Positions 18,487 to 30,513 of a stretch of DNA of 64,000 nt are shown one piece after another. Within the stretch, counting starts at the first letter, position 1. Every line of letters starts with the position of its first letter. Below the pieces are notes generated by a model, which was given only the letters and a program-made list of their open reading frames with translations, did not search any database and was not told the origin of the DNA. The translations under genes and the position numbers were made by a program. Source of the DNA: Variovorax sp. EL159 (GTDB lineage Bacteria; Pseudomonadota; Gammaproteobacteria; Burkholderiales; Burkholderiaceae_C); assembly GCF_900100965.1 (NCBI RefSeq), contig NZ_FMUJ01000002.1, positions 183,869-247,868 of the forward strand, read 5' to 3'.

Positions 18487-19473
18487 CTACCAGGGCCACG
18501 CGATGCGGGTGCCCGTGCCGGTGGCGGCGGCGCGCTCGTGCAGCAGGCGCGCGACGGTCAGGTCCTGCAGTGCGAGGCCGGTCATGTCGAACACGGTGAT
18601 GTCGGCAGGGGCACGCTCGAAGGGCGTCTTGCCGGTCAGCAGGTCGCCCAGTTCGATGGATGGCGTGTCGGGCGCCCATTGGGTCTCGCCGATCTGCTGT
18701 GCCTGGGTGCGGTCATCGACGACGAGGCGAACGCGCGGCAGCAGGCCTTCAGGCAGCTCGCGCTTGCCCCGGGTGTCGGCGCCGACGCAGTTCAGGTGCG
18801 TGCTGGGTTGCACGGCCTGCAGGTCGAACAGTGCGCCGCCGCCCGGGGTGGCGGTGATCACGATGTCGCTTTGCGCGACGGCCGCGTTGCGGTCGCTGGC
18901 GGGCGCGATGTGGCAGCGCTGCGCGAAGTGGGCCTCGAAGGCGGCGTTGCGCTGGCCGCTCGTGCCGACATAAAGAACCTCGCGCAGCGATGGAAGCAGG
19001 CGCAGCGCGAAGTCGAGCTGGATGCGCGCCTGCACGCCGGTGCCGAAGATGCACAGCCGCGTGCTGTCCGGCCGCGCGAGCCGCTGAAGGCCCAGCCCGC
19101 CCGCTGCGCCGGTGCGCACGGTGGTGACCGTGTTGCCGTCGATCACGCACAGCGGCCGGCCGGTGGCGGGGTCGATCAGCAGGATCGTCGCCTGGTGCGG
19201 CTCGCCGCCGCGCTGCCGGTTGGCGGGCCAGAAGCCGGCCGCCTTGAAGCCGAGCAGCCCCTGCGCCTGCACGTCGCCCGACTTGATGCCGAACACGCCG
19301 CCGGTGGACAGCGGCTCTCGCACCACCGGGAAGACGCGGCCCTCGCGCTCGCTGTGCAGCACGAAAGCCTCGCGCACGGCCTGCAGCACGTCGTTGGGGG
19401 AAAGGAGGGTGTCGACCTGGTGCTTGTCGAGCAGCAGGAGTTGGGCGTCGGCGGGTGCCGTGAGGGATGTCAT
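18487..19473 (-). CDS. Ornithine cyclodeaminase/mu-crystallin family protein
   Basis: 328 residues with an NAD(P)-binding Rossmann segment (CIFGTGVQARIQLDFAL near residue 140) and the family's FKAAGFWP and VDDRTQAQQIGE segments. Members include ornithine cyclodeaminase, the anabolic dehydrogenase DauB, ketimine reductases and SbnB. Pairing with a DauR-like regulator recalls the dau locus. Pairing with a PLP beta-substitution-type enzyme recalls SbnA/SbnB-type synthesis of diaminopropionate. Neither can be chosen from sequence alone. It starts at ATG 19473, directly next to operator-like motifs shared with the 17.3-kb region. Confidence 0.9.
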   Translation of the reverse strand: MTSLTAPADAQLLLLDKHQVDTLLSPNDVLQAVREAFVLHSEREGRVFPVVREPLSTGGVFGIKSGDVQAQGLLGFKAAGFWPANRQRGGEPHQATILLIDPATGRPLCVIDGNTVTTVRTGAAGGLGLQRLARPDSTRLCIFGTGVQARIQLDFALRLLPSLREVLYVGTSGQRNAAFEAHFAQRCHIAPASDRNAAVAQSDIVITATPGGGALFDLQAVQPSTHLNCVGADTRGKRELPEGLLPRVRLVVDDRTQAQQIGETQWAPDTPSIELGDLLTGKTPFERAPADITVFDMTGLALQDLTVARLLHERAAATGTGTRIAWPW

Positions 19474-19480
19474 CTGGAAA

Positions 19481-19511
19481 TATTATCCATCTTCAGACGA
19501 ATCATCAATTT
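19481..19511. promoter_or_regulatory. Operator-like motifs upstream of the ornithine cyclodeaminase-family gene
   Basis: TATTATCCA (19481-19489) and AGACGAATCATCAATTT (19495-19511) closely repeat TATTATCCA and GGACGAAGCATCCAATTT of the dauR-like divergent region. The shared pair of motifs, in a gap of only 60 bp, points to common regulation. Confidence 0.45.
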
Positions 19512-19533
19512 TTGGCGACCGATGCCGCGGGCC

Positions 19534-19842
19534 TCAGCGCCCGGTGTGCACCTTGATCCGGATGGTCGACACGTCCCAGCCCTTGTTCTTGAGTCGCGTC
19601 ACCAGCATCGGCGAGAGCTGGCGCAGCTTGGCGGCCGCGGCGCTGCCCTTGACCAGCAGGCACCAGACATCGCCCTCGGCCGGCCCGGCCTGGATGGCGG
19701 CGCGCATGGCGGGCGGAATCAGTCCTTCCACCGCCTTCAGCCGGTCCGAGGCATCGCGTGCGCGCGCCATCAGGCTTCCCAGGGTGGGCGAGCCTTCGGC
19801 AGCTTGCTGCAGCGAGATGGGCGGGGGCGTGCGGCGATACAT
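19534..19842 (-). CDS. dciA: DUF721/DciA-like protein
   Basis: A 102-residue basic protein of the DUF721 (DciA) family, with a KH-like core (GDVWCLLVKGSAAAAKLRQL) and a C-terminal KNKGWDVSTIRIKV strand. DciA is the ancestral loader of the replicative helicase DnaB in bacteria lacking DnaC/DnaI. Divergent placement next to secA is usual in beta-proteobacteria. ATG 19842 is preferred to an upstream start at 19866. The symbol rests on family membership; function was not tested for this short version. Confidence 0.8.
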   Translation of the reverse strand: MYRRTPPPISLQQAAEGSPTLGSLMARARDASDRLKAVEGLIPPAMRAAIQAGPAEGDVWCLLVKGSAAAAKLRQLSPMLVTRLKNKGWDVSTIRIKVHTGR

Positions 19843-19929
19843 GGGTAATCCAGGGGTTAGAAACAAGACAGCTAAAATGCCCGGTTTGCCGGCGTTCGCG
19901 CCGGAAAAATGGGCCGCTCGCCTGCGGAT

Positions 19930-19953
19930 TTGATTTCAAAACTTGATTTCAAA
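19930..19953. repeat. Tandem TTGATTTCAAA repeats upstream of secA
   Basis: TTGATTTCAAA occurs at 19930-19940 and 19943-19953 (period 13), in the secA 5' region and between divergent dciA-like and secA genes. The sequence is AT-rich against a GC-rich background, suggesting a promoter element or operator. No other gene lies in the 195-bp gap 19843-20037. Confidence 0.45.
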
Positions 19954-20037
19954 GGTGGCGCGCCCAACTGCTTTCACCATATCTTAGGGAATCCGGTCGA
20001 AGTGCCTGTCGCGTCAGGTGCCCGCCCATCTCCACCC

Positions 20038-22824
<2,787 letters not shown>

Positions 22825-22854
22825 AGTCCAGAACCTTTCATTGAGAGAAATTCC

Positions 22855-24084
22855 ATGCCCGTGAACCTGTCCGCCCCCGATCCCGCCGCCTTGTTCGCGG
22901 TGCCCGGCGTCCGCATCGGCGTGGCCGAAGCGGGCGTGCGCAAGGCCAATCGCAAGGACCTGACGGTCGTGCTGATCGATGAAGGCTCGGCGGTCGGCGG
23001 CGTGTTCACGCAGAACCGTTTCTGCGCGGCACCGGTGCAGGTGTGCCGCGACCATCTGGCGGCCAACTTCGGCATTCGCGCGATGGTCATCAACACCGGC
23101 AATGCGAATGCCGGCACGGGCGAAGACGGGCTGATGCGCACGCGCTCCACCTGTATCGCGCTGGCGCGCAAGCTGGAGGTCGCGCCCGAGCAGATCCTGC
23201 CGTTCTCGACCGGCGTGATCATGGAGCCGCTGCCTGTCGATCGCATCGAAGCCGGCCTGCCGGCCGCGCTGGCCGACGCCTCGGAAAATCATTGGGCCCG
23301 TGCCGCCGAAGGCATCATGACCACCGACACGATTCCCAAGGCGTTCAGCCAGCGGGCGCAGGTCGGCGGCGCCACCGTCACCATCACCGGCATCAGCAAG
23401 GGCGCTGGCATGATCCGCCCGAACATGGCGACCATGCTCGGCTTCATGGCGACCGACGCGAAGATCGATCCGTCGCTGATCCAGCCGCTGGCCAAGCTGC
23501 TGGCCGATGCCTCGTTCAACCGCGTGACGATTGACGGCGACACCTCGACCAACGATTCGTTCGTGGTCATCGCGACGCAGAAGGCGGCGCACGTCACCAT
23601 CACCTCGCTCGACTCGGCCGACGGCCAGGCGCTCGTGGCGGCCATGCAGAACGTGGCGCGCCAACTGGCGCAGGCCATCGTGCGCGACGGCGAAGGCGCG
23701 ACCAAGTTCATCACCATCCAGGTCGAAGGCGGGCGCGATGCAGCCGAGTGCAAGCAGGTGGCTTACGCCGTGGCGCATTCGCCGCTGGTCAAGACCGCGT
23801 TCTTCGCCAGCGACCCGAACCTGGGCCGCATCTTGGCGGCCGTCGGCTATGCCGGCATCGCCGACCTCGACCAGACCGGCATCGACCTGTTCCTCGACGA
23901 CGTGCATGTGGCCGTCAAGGGCGGGCGCAACCCGTCGTACCGCGAGGAAGACGGCCAGCGCGTGATGAAGCAGAGCGAGATCACGGTGCGCATCGGCCTG
24001 GGCCGTGGCAAGGCCAGCGAAACGGTGTGGACCTGCGACCTGAGCCACGACTACGTGACCATCAACGCCGATTACAGGTCATGA
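22855..24084 (+). CDS. argJ: Bifunctional glutamate N-acetyltransferase/ornithine acetyltransferase
   Basis: A 409-residue ArgJ, which transfers acetyl from N-acetylornithine to glutamate and, if bifunctional, also uses acetyl-CoA: steps 1 and 5 of arginine synthesis by the cyclic route. The autoprocessing site Ala-Thr is visible in [10 protein letters not shown]; the Thr becomes the nucleophile of the beta chain. [10 protein letters not shown] and [10 protein letters not shown] are conserved. It begins 30 nt after secA and its stop overlaps the next start by ATGA. Confidence 0.97.
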   Translation: MPVNLSAPDPAALFAVPGVRIGVAEAGVRKANRKDLTVVLIDEGSAVGGVFTQNRFCAAPVQVCRDHLAANFGIRAMVINTGNANAGTGEDGLMRTRSTCIALARKLEVAPEQILPFSTGVIMEPLPVDRIEAGLPAALADASENHWARAAEGIMTTDTIPKAFSQRAQVGGATVTITGISKGAGMIRPNMATMLGFMATDAKIDPSLIQPLAKLLADASFNRVTIDGDTSTNDSFVVIATQKAAHVTITSLDSADGQALVAAMQNVARQLAQAIVRDGEGATKFITIQVEGGRDAAECKQVAYAVAHSPLVKTAFFASDPNLGRILAAVGYAGIADLDQTGIDLFLDDVHVAVKGGRNPSYREEDGQRVMKQSEITVRIGLGRGKASETVWTCDLSHDYVTINADYRS

Positions 24085-24956
24085 ACGAGCAGTTCCAGAA
24101 GCTGATCGAGCGCGCCGAACAGCTCATTACCCGCATCGAATCGATCCTGCCGCAGCCCCTGGTGGCGCCGGCCGACTGGAACGCATCCATCGCGTGGCGT
24201 TATCGCCGCCGCAACTCGGGCCACGGCGTGCTGGAGCCCGTGAAGCACGTGGCCGCGATGGCGCTCGATTCGCTCAAGGAAATCGACGTCCAGAAGGAAA
24301 AGATCGAGCGCAACACGCGCCAGTTCGTCGAAGGCAAACCGGCCAACAACGTGCTGCTGACGGGTGCGCGCGGCACGGGCAAGTCGTCGCTGATCCGCGC
24401 CTGCCTGCAGGCCTATGCGCCGCAGGGCCTGCGCCTGATCGAAGTCGACAAGGCCGAGCTGACCGACCTGCCGGACATCGTCGAAGTGGTCTCGCAGCGC
24501 CCCGAGAAGTTCATCGTCTTCAGCGACGACCTGAGCTTCGACGAGGGCGAGCCGGGCTACAAGGCGCTCAAGTCGATCCTCGATGGATCGATTGCGGCAT
24601 CGACGCCCAACGTGCTGATCTACGCGACCAGCAACCGGCGCCACCTGCTGCCCGAGTACATGAAGGACAACCTCACGTACAAGCACACCGACGATGGTGA
24701 AGTGCACCCGGGCGAGGTGATCGAGGAAAAGATCTCGCTGTCGGAGCGCTTCGGCCTCTGGGTGAGCTTCTATCCCTTCAGCCAGAACGAATACCTGACG
24801 ATCGTGGGCCAGTGGCTCTCGTCGTTCGGCGTCGATGCAGCCGCCATCGCGGCGGCACGGCCTGAGGCTTTGGTCTGGGCACTCGAGCGCGGCTCGCGCA
24901 GCGGCCGCGTGGCCTACCAGTTCGCGCGCGACTACGCAGGGCGGGCCACCGCGTGA
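24081..24956 (+). CDS. DUF815-family AAA+-like ATPase
   Basis: A 291-residue P-loop ATPase. Walker A is [13 protein letters not shown] near residue 95 and Walker B-like [10 protein letters not shown] near 148; [13 protein letters not shown] resembles a sensor motif. DUF815 proteins are widespread, short single-AAA-domain proteins of unsettled function. The start overlaps the argJ stop (ATGA) and the stop overlaps the GTG start of the Nudix gene, so the three are translationally coupled. This argJ-DUF815-mutT string is conserved in the order Burkholderiales. Confidence 0.93.
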   Translation: MNEQFQKLIERAEQLITRIESILPQPLVAPADWNASIAWRYRRRNSGHGVLEPVKHVAAMALDSLKEIDVQKEKIERNTRQFVEGKPANNVLLTGARGTGKSSLIRACLQAYAPQGLRLIEVDKAELTDLPDIVEVVSQRPEKFIVFSDDLSFDEGEPGYKALKSILDGSIAASTPNVLIYATSNRRHLLPEYMKDNLTYKHTDDGEVHPGEVIEEKISLSERFGLWVSFYPFSQNEYLTIVGQWLSSFGVDAAAIAAARPEALVWALERGSRSGRVAYQFARDYAGRATA

Positions 24957-25414
24957 GCGAGTCGCAGGAAGCGCAAGGCCGCAAGCACACCGAGGTCGCG
25001 GTCGGCGTGCTGATCCGCCTGGCCGACGACGCGCTGCTGCTCTCGACCCGGCCCGAAGGCAAGGCCTACGCGGGCTACTGGGAGTTTCCCGGCGGCAAGA
25101 TCGAAGCGGGCGAGACGGTCGAGCAGGCCCTGCGGCGCGAGCTGCAGGAAGAACTCGGCATCACCATCGAAGACGCCGAGGTCTGGAAGGTCACGGAGCA
25201 TGACTACCCGCATGCGCTGGTGCGCCTGCACTGGTGCAAGGTGACTGCGTGGACCGGCGAGTTCGAGATGCGCGAAGGCCAGGCCATGGCGTGGCAGCAC
25301 CTGCCGCTCGACGTGGCGCCGGTGTTGCCCGGTGCCTTGCCGGTGCTGGAGTGGCTGGTGCAGGAGCGCGGTCTGCCCGCGTCCGCGGCACAGGCCGTTT
25401 CGACGCTCGCGTAG
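24953..25414 (+). CDS. mutT: MutT-type Nudix hydrolase (8-oxo-dGTP diphosphatase family)
   Basis: 153 residues with a complete Nudix box around residues 46-68: G(5x)E(7x)REL(x)EE(x)GI, seen as GGKIEAGE, then RRELQEELGI. The preceding STRPEGKAYAGYWEFPGGK is typical of MutT, which removes 8-oxo-dGTP from the nucleotide pool. It starts with GTG overlapping the upstream stop (GTGA). It ends 42 nt before the first acyltransferase, where the conserved gene order is interrupted. Confidence 0.92.
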   Translation: MSESQEAQGRKHTEVAVGVLIRLADDALLLSTRPEGKAYAGYWEFPGGKIEAGETVEQALRRELQEELGITIEDAEVWKVTEHDYPHALVRLHWCKVTAWTGEFEMREGQAMAWQHLPLDVAPVLPGALPVLEWLVQERGLPASAAQAVSTLA

Positions 25415-25456
25415 CGGTTCGCGGTAAGAAGCCGCGGGCCCGCAGACAACAGATAC

Positions 25457-27415
25457 ATGCATCCCAAGTACCGCGCTGACATCGACGGCCTGCGTGCGGT
25501 CGCCGTCGCGTCGGTGGTGGTCTACCACGCCTTCCCGGGGCTGCTGCCGGGTGGCTTCATCGGCGTCGACATCTTCTTCGTGATCTCGGGCTTCCTGATC
25601 ACGACGATCATTCTGCAGAGTCACGCCGCGGCCGATTTCAGCTACCGCGAGTTCTATGCGCGGCGCATCCGGCGGATCTTTCCGGCGTTGATGCTGGTGC
25701 TGGCCGCGACGCTGGCCTTCGGCTGGTACGTGCTGCTGAGCCGGGAGTTTGCGGAGCTCGGAAAGCAGGTCGCGGGCGGTGCCTCTTTCGTGGCCAATTT
25801 CGTCTTCTGGAGCGAGGCGGGTTACTTCGACACGGCGTCCGAGGTCAAGCCGCTGCTGCACCTGTGGTCGCTGGGCATCGAGGAGCAGTTCTACATTTTC
25901 TGGCCGCTGCTGCTGGGCATCGCATGGCGCAGGCGCTGGCCGATCGTGCGGGTGCTGTGGGCGCTGGCGGCGCTGTCGTTTCTCGTCAACGTGCTGACGA
26001 TCCATCCGTTTCGCACGGCCGCTTTCTACTCGCCGGTTTCGCGCTTCTGGGAGCTGATGGCGGGTGCGATCCTGGCCGGCATGCGGCTGGCCCCGGCGTC
26101 GGCACCGAAGCCGTGGCGCAGCCATGTGCAGTCGGTGCTGGGCGTGGGGCTGATCGTGCTGGGGCTCGTGGCGGTCCGCAGCGACAAGGCGTTTCCGGGC
26201 TGGTGGGCGCTGCTGCCCGTGCTTGGCGCGGCGAGCTGCATCGCGGCCGGGCCGCTCGGGGTGCTGAACAAATACATCCTGTCGAACCGCGCGATGGTAT
26301 GGCTGGGCCTCATCAGCTACCCGCTCTATCTGTGGCACTGGCCGCTGCTGGCGTTCGCGCGCATCGTCGAAGGCGCGGAGCCGCCGCTTGGCGCGCGTGC
26401 GGCGATGGTGGTGGCAAGCATTGCGCTGGCGTGGCTGACCTACCGGTATGTGGAGCGCTTCGTGCGGGTGCGCTCGGACACAGGCACGCTGCGCGTGCTC
26501 TGGCAAAGCGGCATCGTGGTGTTGATGGCTGGGCTGGTCGTCCTGGCGGGTGCGCCCGCGCGCAACGACAGCGCGCTGCTGCAGAAGGTGGTCGATGCCG
26601 GGTCGGACCGCGATTACTACGAGGGCTTCAAGCTGGTCAACCTGGACGGCTTCCCGATCCGGCGCTTTGGCGAGGGCGCCCACAAGGTGCTGCTGATCGG
26701 CGACAGCCATGTGATGCAGTACGCGCCGCGCGCCGCGGAGTTGGCCAGGTCGTCACCGGGGCAGATGGCGACAGTCGACTTCGCCACCTTTTTTGCCTGC
26801 CCGCCCATTCCCGGCGTGCTTGGCCGAGGCATCCCCGAATGCGGTGAAGGGCTCGACAAGGTTCTCCAGCACGCTCTCGATCCGAAGTTCGACGCGGTCG
26901 TGATCGGTGGCTGCTGGAACTGCTACTTCACCGGCAACCTGCCCGTGACCTACGAGTTCCGAACCGGCGGCGTGGCCTACCCACTGAACAACGGCGGCCC
27001 CGGCATCCCGCGTTCGCTGGATGCGCTCGAAGCCGTTCTGAAGAGATTGGCGGGGCGTGGCAAGAAGGTCTACCTGCTGCTGGACAACCCGACGGGCACG
27101 CAGTTCGCGCCTGACAGCCTGATCGAAGGGAGCCGGTTGGGCAAGCCGGCCGTGACCGACATGCGGACCGCTGCACTGCCGCCCGACCAGGCCAGCCTCG
27201 ACCTGCAGCTTCGACGCATCGCCGCATCGAGCGGCGTGGAGATCGTCGATGCAACGTCTCACCTGTGCCAGGACGGCCAGTGCCTGCGGGCGATGCCCGA
27301 TAAGACCCCGGTCTACGCGGACGACAATCACCTGCGGGCGACCTACACCCGGCACTCCGCGACCTATCTCGACCCGATCTTCCTTGGCGCCGGCGAGGGC
27401 GCCGGGCCGCGATAA
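25457..27415 (+). CDS. Acyltransferase-3/SGNH fusion protein, O-acetylase-like (tandem copy 1)
   Basis: A 652-residue inner-membrane O-acyltransferase of the OafA type. Residues 1-360 form the acyltransferase-3 domain, with the N-terminal DIDGLRAVAVASVVVYHAFP carrying the catalytic-type Arg/His, GVDIFFVISGFLIT and ten or so helices. Residues about 380-645 form a periplasmic SGNH domain with GDSH (LLIGDSHVMQY) and the C-terminal Asp-x-x-His (ADDNHL). It should move acetyl from cytoplasmic acetyl-CoA to a periplasmic glycan such as O-antigen or exopolysaccharide. The next gene is a close paralogue 30 nt downstream. Confidence 0.93.
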   Translation: MHPKYRADIDGLRAVAVASVVVYHAFPGLLPGGFIGVDIFFVISGFLITTIILQSHAAADFSYREFYARRIRRIFPALMLVLAATLAFGWYVLLSREFAELGKQVAGGASFVANFVFWSEAGYFDTASEVKPLLHLWSLGIEEQFYIFWPLLLGIAWRRRWPIVRVLWALAALSFLVNVLTIHPFRTAAFYSPVSRFWELMAGAILAGMRLAPASAPKPWRSHVQSVLGVGLIVLGLVAVRSDKAFPGWWALLPVLGAASCIAAGPLGVLNKYILSNRAMVWLGLISYPLYLWHWPLLAFARIVEGAEPPLGARAAMVVASIALAWLTYRYVERFVRVRSDTGTLRVLWQSGIVVLMAGLVVLAGAPARNDSALLQKVVDAGSDRDYYEGFKLVNLDGFPIRRFGEGAHKVLLIGDSHVMQYAPRAAELARSSPGQMATVDFATFFACPPIPGVLGRGIPECGEGLDKVLQHALDPKFDAVVIGGCWNCYFTGNLPVTYEFRTGGVAYPLNNGGPGIPRSLDALEAVLKRLAGRGKKVYLLLDNPTGTQFAPDSLIEGSRLGKPAVTDMRTAALPPDQASLDLQLRRIAASSGVEIVDATSHLCQDGQCLRAMPDKTPVYADDNHLRATYTRHSATYLDPIFLGAGEGAGPR

Positions 27416-27445
27416 GCGGTTGCCGCACGCCTGAACAACGCACCG

Positions 27446-29413
27446 ATGCACCCCAAGTACCGTCCCGACATCGATGGCCTGCGCGCCGTGGCCGTGGCAT
27501 CGGTCCTGGCCTATCACGCGTTTCCCGATGCGTTGCCCGGCGGGTTCATCGGGGTCGACATCTTCTTCGTGATCTCGGGCTTCCTGATCACGACGATCAT
27601 CATGCAGAGCCACGCTGCGAGCGATTTCAGCTACAGCGACTTCTATGCGCGGCGTATCCGGCGGATCTTTCCGGCGCTGACGCTGGTGCTGGCCACTGCG
27701 CTGGCGCTGGGCTGGTATGTGCTGCTGCCCAGGGAGTTCTCGGAGCTCGGCAAGCAGGCCGCGGGTGGCATGGCCTTCGTGGCCAACTTCATCTTCTGGG
27801 GCGAGTCGGGCTACTTCGACACGATTGCCGAGACCAAGCCGCTGCTGCACCTGTGGTCGCTCGGCATCGAGGAGCAGTTCTATATTTTCTGGCCGCTGCT
27901 GCTCGGGTTCGCGTGGCGCATGCGCTGGCCGATCGTGCGGATGCTCTGGGTGCTGGCGGCGGTGTCGTTCGTTGCCAATGTGCTGATGGTGCATCCGTAC
28001 CGCGAGGCCGCTTTCTATTCGCCGGGCTCGCGCTTCTGGGAACTGATGGTGGGCGGCATCCTGGCCTGCATGCGGCTGAAGCCGCCGACGCCTTCCGCAT
28101 GGCGCAGCCATGCGCAGTCGGTGCTCGGTGTGGGGCTGATCGTGTACGGGCTGGTGTCGATCCGTGCGTACAAGGCGTTCCCCGGCTGGTGGGCGCTGCT
28201 GCCGACGCTGGGCGCGGTGAGCTGCATCGCGGCGGGGCCGAACGGGTTGCTCAACCGCTACGTGTTGTCGAACCGGGTGATGGTGTGGATCGGCCTCATC
28301 AGCTATCCGCTGTACCTGTGGCACTGGCCGTTGCTGGTGTACGCGCGCATCGTCGAGCAGGGCACGCCGTCGGCGGGCGTGCGCGTGGCCGCGGTGGTCG
28401 CCAGCGTGGTGCTGGCCTGGGGCACCTATCGGTTTGTCGAGCGCTACACGCGTGCAAAAACGGGCGTGGGCATGCTGCGCGCGTTGCTGGGGGCTGGTGT
28501 CGTTGTCGCGGTCGTGGGCCTGCTTGCCTTCGGTGGCATGTCGCCACGCAACGGCGGCGAGATGCTTCGCATGGTGTCCGATGCCACGGTCGACGGCGGC
28601 TATTACGACGACGTTCCCCGCGAGAAGCTGGGCTCGCGTTTCGTGAATCGCGTGGGCAACGGACGCGGGCAGGTGCTGCTGATCGGCGACAGCCACACGC
28701 AGCAGTACGGGCCGCGCGCGGCAGAACTGGCGCGCACTTCGCCCGAGCGGATGGCGACGGCGGTTTTCTCGACCTATGGGGCGTGTCCGCCCATTCCCGG
28801 CTTGATCGCCGAGGGCAATCCCGACTGCGAAAGGCAGCGCAACCGGATGCTCGAATTGGCGCGCGATCCGCGGTTCGACACGGTCGTGGTCGGGGCTTGC
28901 TGGAACTGCTACTTCACCGGGAATTTCCCGCTGGACTTCGAGTTCCGCGATGGCGTGTCGTCGTATCCGGTGAACAACGGGGGCCCGGGCATCGGGCGCT
29001 CGCTCGATGCGCTCCAGGCACTGCTGACGGATCTGGTCCATCGCAAGAAGAAGGTGTATCTGTTGCTGGACAACCCGAGCGGCCCGGCCTTCGAGCCGCT
29101 GCGGTTGATCGAGGGCAGCCGGCTTGGCACGATGACCGCCTCGCGAAGCACGCCGACCGCTGCGTTGCCGCCGGCCGAAGCGCAACTCAACGAGCGGCTG
29201 CTGCGGATCGCCGAGGCCAGCGGTGCCGAGCCTGTCGACGTGATCGCGCAGCTCTGCAAGGCCGGCGAATGCCTGCGGGCCATGCCCGACGGCAACCCGA
29301 TCTACAAGGACAAGGAGCATCTGCGGCCGTACTACACGCGGCAGAACGCAAGCTACGTGGACAAGCTGTTCCTGGGCGATGGCCACGGCGGGCCGTCGCC
29401 GGCCGGCCGATAG
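27446..29413 (+). CDS. Acyltransferase-3/SGNH fusion protein, O-acetylase-like (tandem copy 2)
   Basis: A 655-residue paralogue of the preceding gene with the same architecture: acyltransferase-3 membrane domain, then SGNH domain with LLIGDSHTQQYGP and KEHLRPYYTRQ. Long runs are identical between copies (GGFIGVDIFFVISGFLITTI, PLLHLWSLGIEEQFYIFWPL), while the SGNH halves and the 360-400 linker differ more. This indicates a tandem duplication followed by specialisation, perhaps for different sugar positions. It is transcribed with copy 1. It is followed by convergent yacG after 42 nt. Confidence 0.93.
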   Translation: MHPKYRPDIDGLRAVAVASVLAYHAFPDALPGGFIGVDIFFVISGFLITTIIMQSHAASDFSYSDFYARRIRRIFPALTLVLATALALGWYVLLPREFSELGKQAAGGMAFVANFIFWGESGYFDTIAETKPLLHLWSLGIEEQFYIFWPLLLGFAWRMRWPIVRMLWVLAAVSFVANVLMVHPYREAAFYSPGSRFWELMVGGILACMRLKPPTPSAWRSHAQSVLGVGLIVYGLVSIRAYKAFPGWWALLPTLGAVSCIAAGPNGLLNRYVLSNRVMVWIGLISYPLYLWHWPLLVYARIVEQGTPSAGVRVAAVVASVVLAWGTYRFVERYTRAKTGVGMLRALLGAGVVVAVVGLLAFGGMSPRNGGEMLRMVSDATVDGGYYDDVPREKLGSRFVNRVGNGRGQVLLIGDSHTQQYGPRAAELARTSPERMATAVFSTYGACPPIPGLIAEGNPDCERQRNRMLELARDPRFDTVVVGACWNCYFTGNFPLDFEFRDGVSSYPVNNGGPGIGRSLDALQALLTDLVHRKKKVYLLLDNPSGPAFEPLRLIEGSRLGTMTASRSTPTAALPPAEAQLNERLLRIAEASGAEPVDVIAQLCKAGECLRAMPDGNPIYKDKEHLRPYYTRQNASYVDKLFLGDGHGGPSPAGR

Positions 29414-29455
29414 AAGGAAGCCGCAGCAGGAAAGTCGCAGGGCCGGTGGCCGTTG

Positions 29456-29665
29456 CTACTGGATCTTGGGATCGCCGAAAGGCTCGTCGTCGGGCGGCGT
29501 CTCGGCCGGCATCCGGAACTCTTCGTTCGCCCAGGCACCGAGGTCGATGCCCTTGCAACGCGGGCTGCAGAAGGGGCGGTAGGGGTTGCTGGGCGCGTAA
29601 ATGCTGTCGCCGCCGCACGCGGGGCAACGAACGATCCGCTCGCCTTTGTCGTTCAACTTGCTCAT
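29456..29665 (-). CDS. yacG: DNA gyrase inhibitor YacG (zinc-binding)
   Basis: A 69-residue zinc protein with the YacG four-cysteine set C14-x2-C17 (RCPACGG) and C33-x3-C37 ([18 protein letters not shown]). YacG binds GyrB and blocks DNA binding by gyrase. The start at 29665 gives the usual length. It lies 61 nt downstream of zapD on the same strand, the conserved coaE-zapD-yacG order apart from the inserted acyltransferase genes. Confidence 0.95.
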   Translation of the reverse strand: MSKLNDKGERIVRCPACGGDSIYAPSNPYRPFCSPRCKGIDLGAWANEEFRMPAETPPDDEPFGDPKIQ

Positions 29666-29726
29666 TGGATAGGCTCCGTGCCGTGCACCGCGGTTCGAGC
29701 CGGCTTGGGGCGGCCCGGCGCGGCGC

Positions 29727-30482
29727 TCACGCGCAAAGGGTCAGCTCGAAGGGCGCGTCTTCCGTGCTCTGGTGCAGCCGGTCGTCGGCCTCATGCCGCA
29801 TGAGCCGCACCGACACCATCAGGCGGTTGCCGCTGATTTCGGGAACCAGCCCGAGCTTGGGGTCGATGCGCAGGCGCAGCAGCTGGAAGCTGCGGCCCTG
29901 CGGCAGGTTCTGCTGGAACTGGCCGTGGGTGGCGATCACCTTGTAGGGCACGTCGGCATCGCGCAGCAGCTTCAGCAGCAGGTAGATCGACGAGGCCAGC
30001 GGCGACAGCGTGTTGGACCAGCGTTCGAGGTCCGCGCGGCGGCTCGGAGCGCTGTGATGCTGCCAGGCGTAGTAGGCAGGCAGGTCAAACTCGCAGGTGC
30101 CGCCCGGAATGCCGGCACGGCTGCGGACGCTCATGAGCCACTCGTTCTCGGTCAGGGCCTGGCCGGCCTTGCCGGTCACGCTGTTGAGCGCGGTGAAATT
30201 GCGTTCCAGCTGGCCGACGACCTGGTCGAGCACGGCTTCGGCGATGGCCGGATTGCCCCGGTAGCTGTTGAAGACGTTCTTGTGCTTGTCCAGGTCGCGC
30301 AGCACGTCGGCCTTGAGGTCGGCGCGCGCGGCAACGTCCATGATCTCGAAGATCGTGATCAGGGCGTAGTGATGGGAGAGCGGCGATTCCGAGGGCACCA
30401 GTTCGCCGAGGCGGCGAAACAGGTGCTCCAGCCTCAGGTAGGTCCGGATGCGCTCGTTGAAGGGGTATTCGTAGAGGATCAC
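29727..30482 (-). CDS. zapD: Cell division protein ZapD
   Basis: A 251-residue ZapD that cross-links FtsZ filaments at the division site. The N-terminus [21 protein letters not shown] is diagnostic, and the helical half is followed by a beta-rich domain as in the E. coli protein. The start codon is GTG (30480-30482 on the reverse strand). It is normally directly downstream of coaE; here the two-gene MBOAT/AlgX-like insert separates them. Confidence 0.96.
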   Translation of the reverse strand: MILYEYPFNERIRTYLRLEHLFRRLGELVPSESPLSHHYALITIFEIMDVAARADLKADVLRDLDKHKNVFNSYRGNPAIAEAVLDQVVGQLERNFTALNSVTGKAGQALTENEWLMSVRSRAGIPGGTCEFDLPAYYAWQHHSAPSRRADLERWSNTLSPLASSIYLLLKLLRDADVPYKVIATHGQFQQNLPQGRSFQLLRLRIDPKLGLVPEISGNRLMVSVRLMRHEADDRLHQSTEDAPFELTLCA

Positions 30483-30513
30483 GGGCGGGTTCCTGTCGTC
30501 GAATCGAATGAGC

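Noticed and set aside
27416-27445. The two acyltransferase genes as one gene split by frameshift
   Set aside because: Each copy is complete from its N-terminal MHPKYR to its C-terminal SGNH motif, so this is a tandem duplication.
26753-29386. Long antisense frame across the two acyltransferase genes
   Set aside because: Composition is typical of a GC-skew shadow and it spans two separate paralogous genes.
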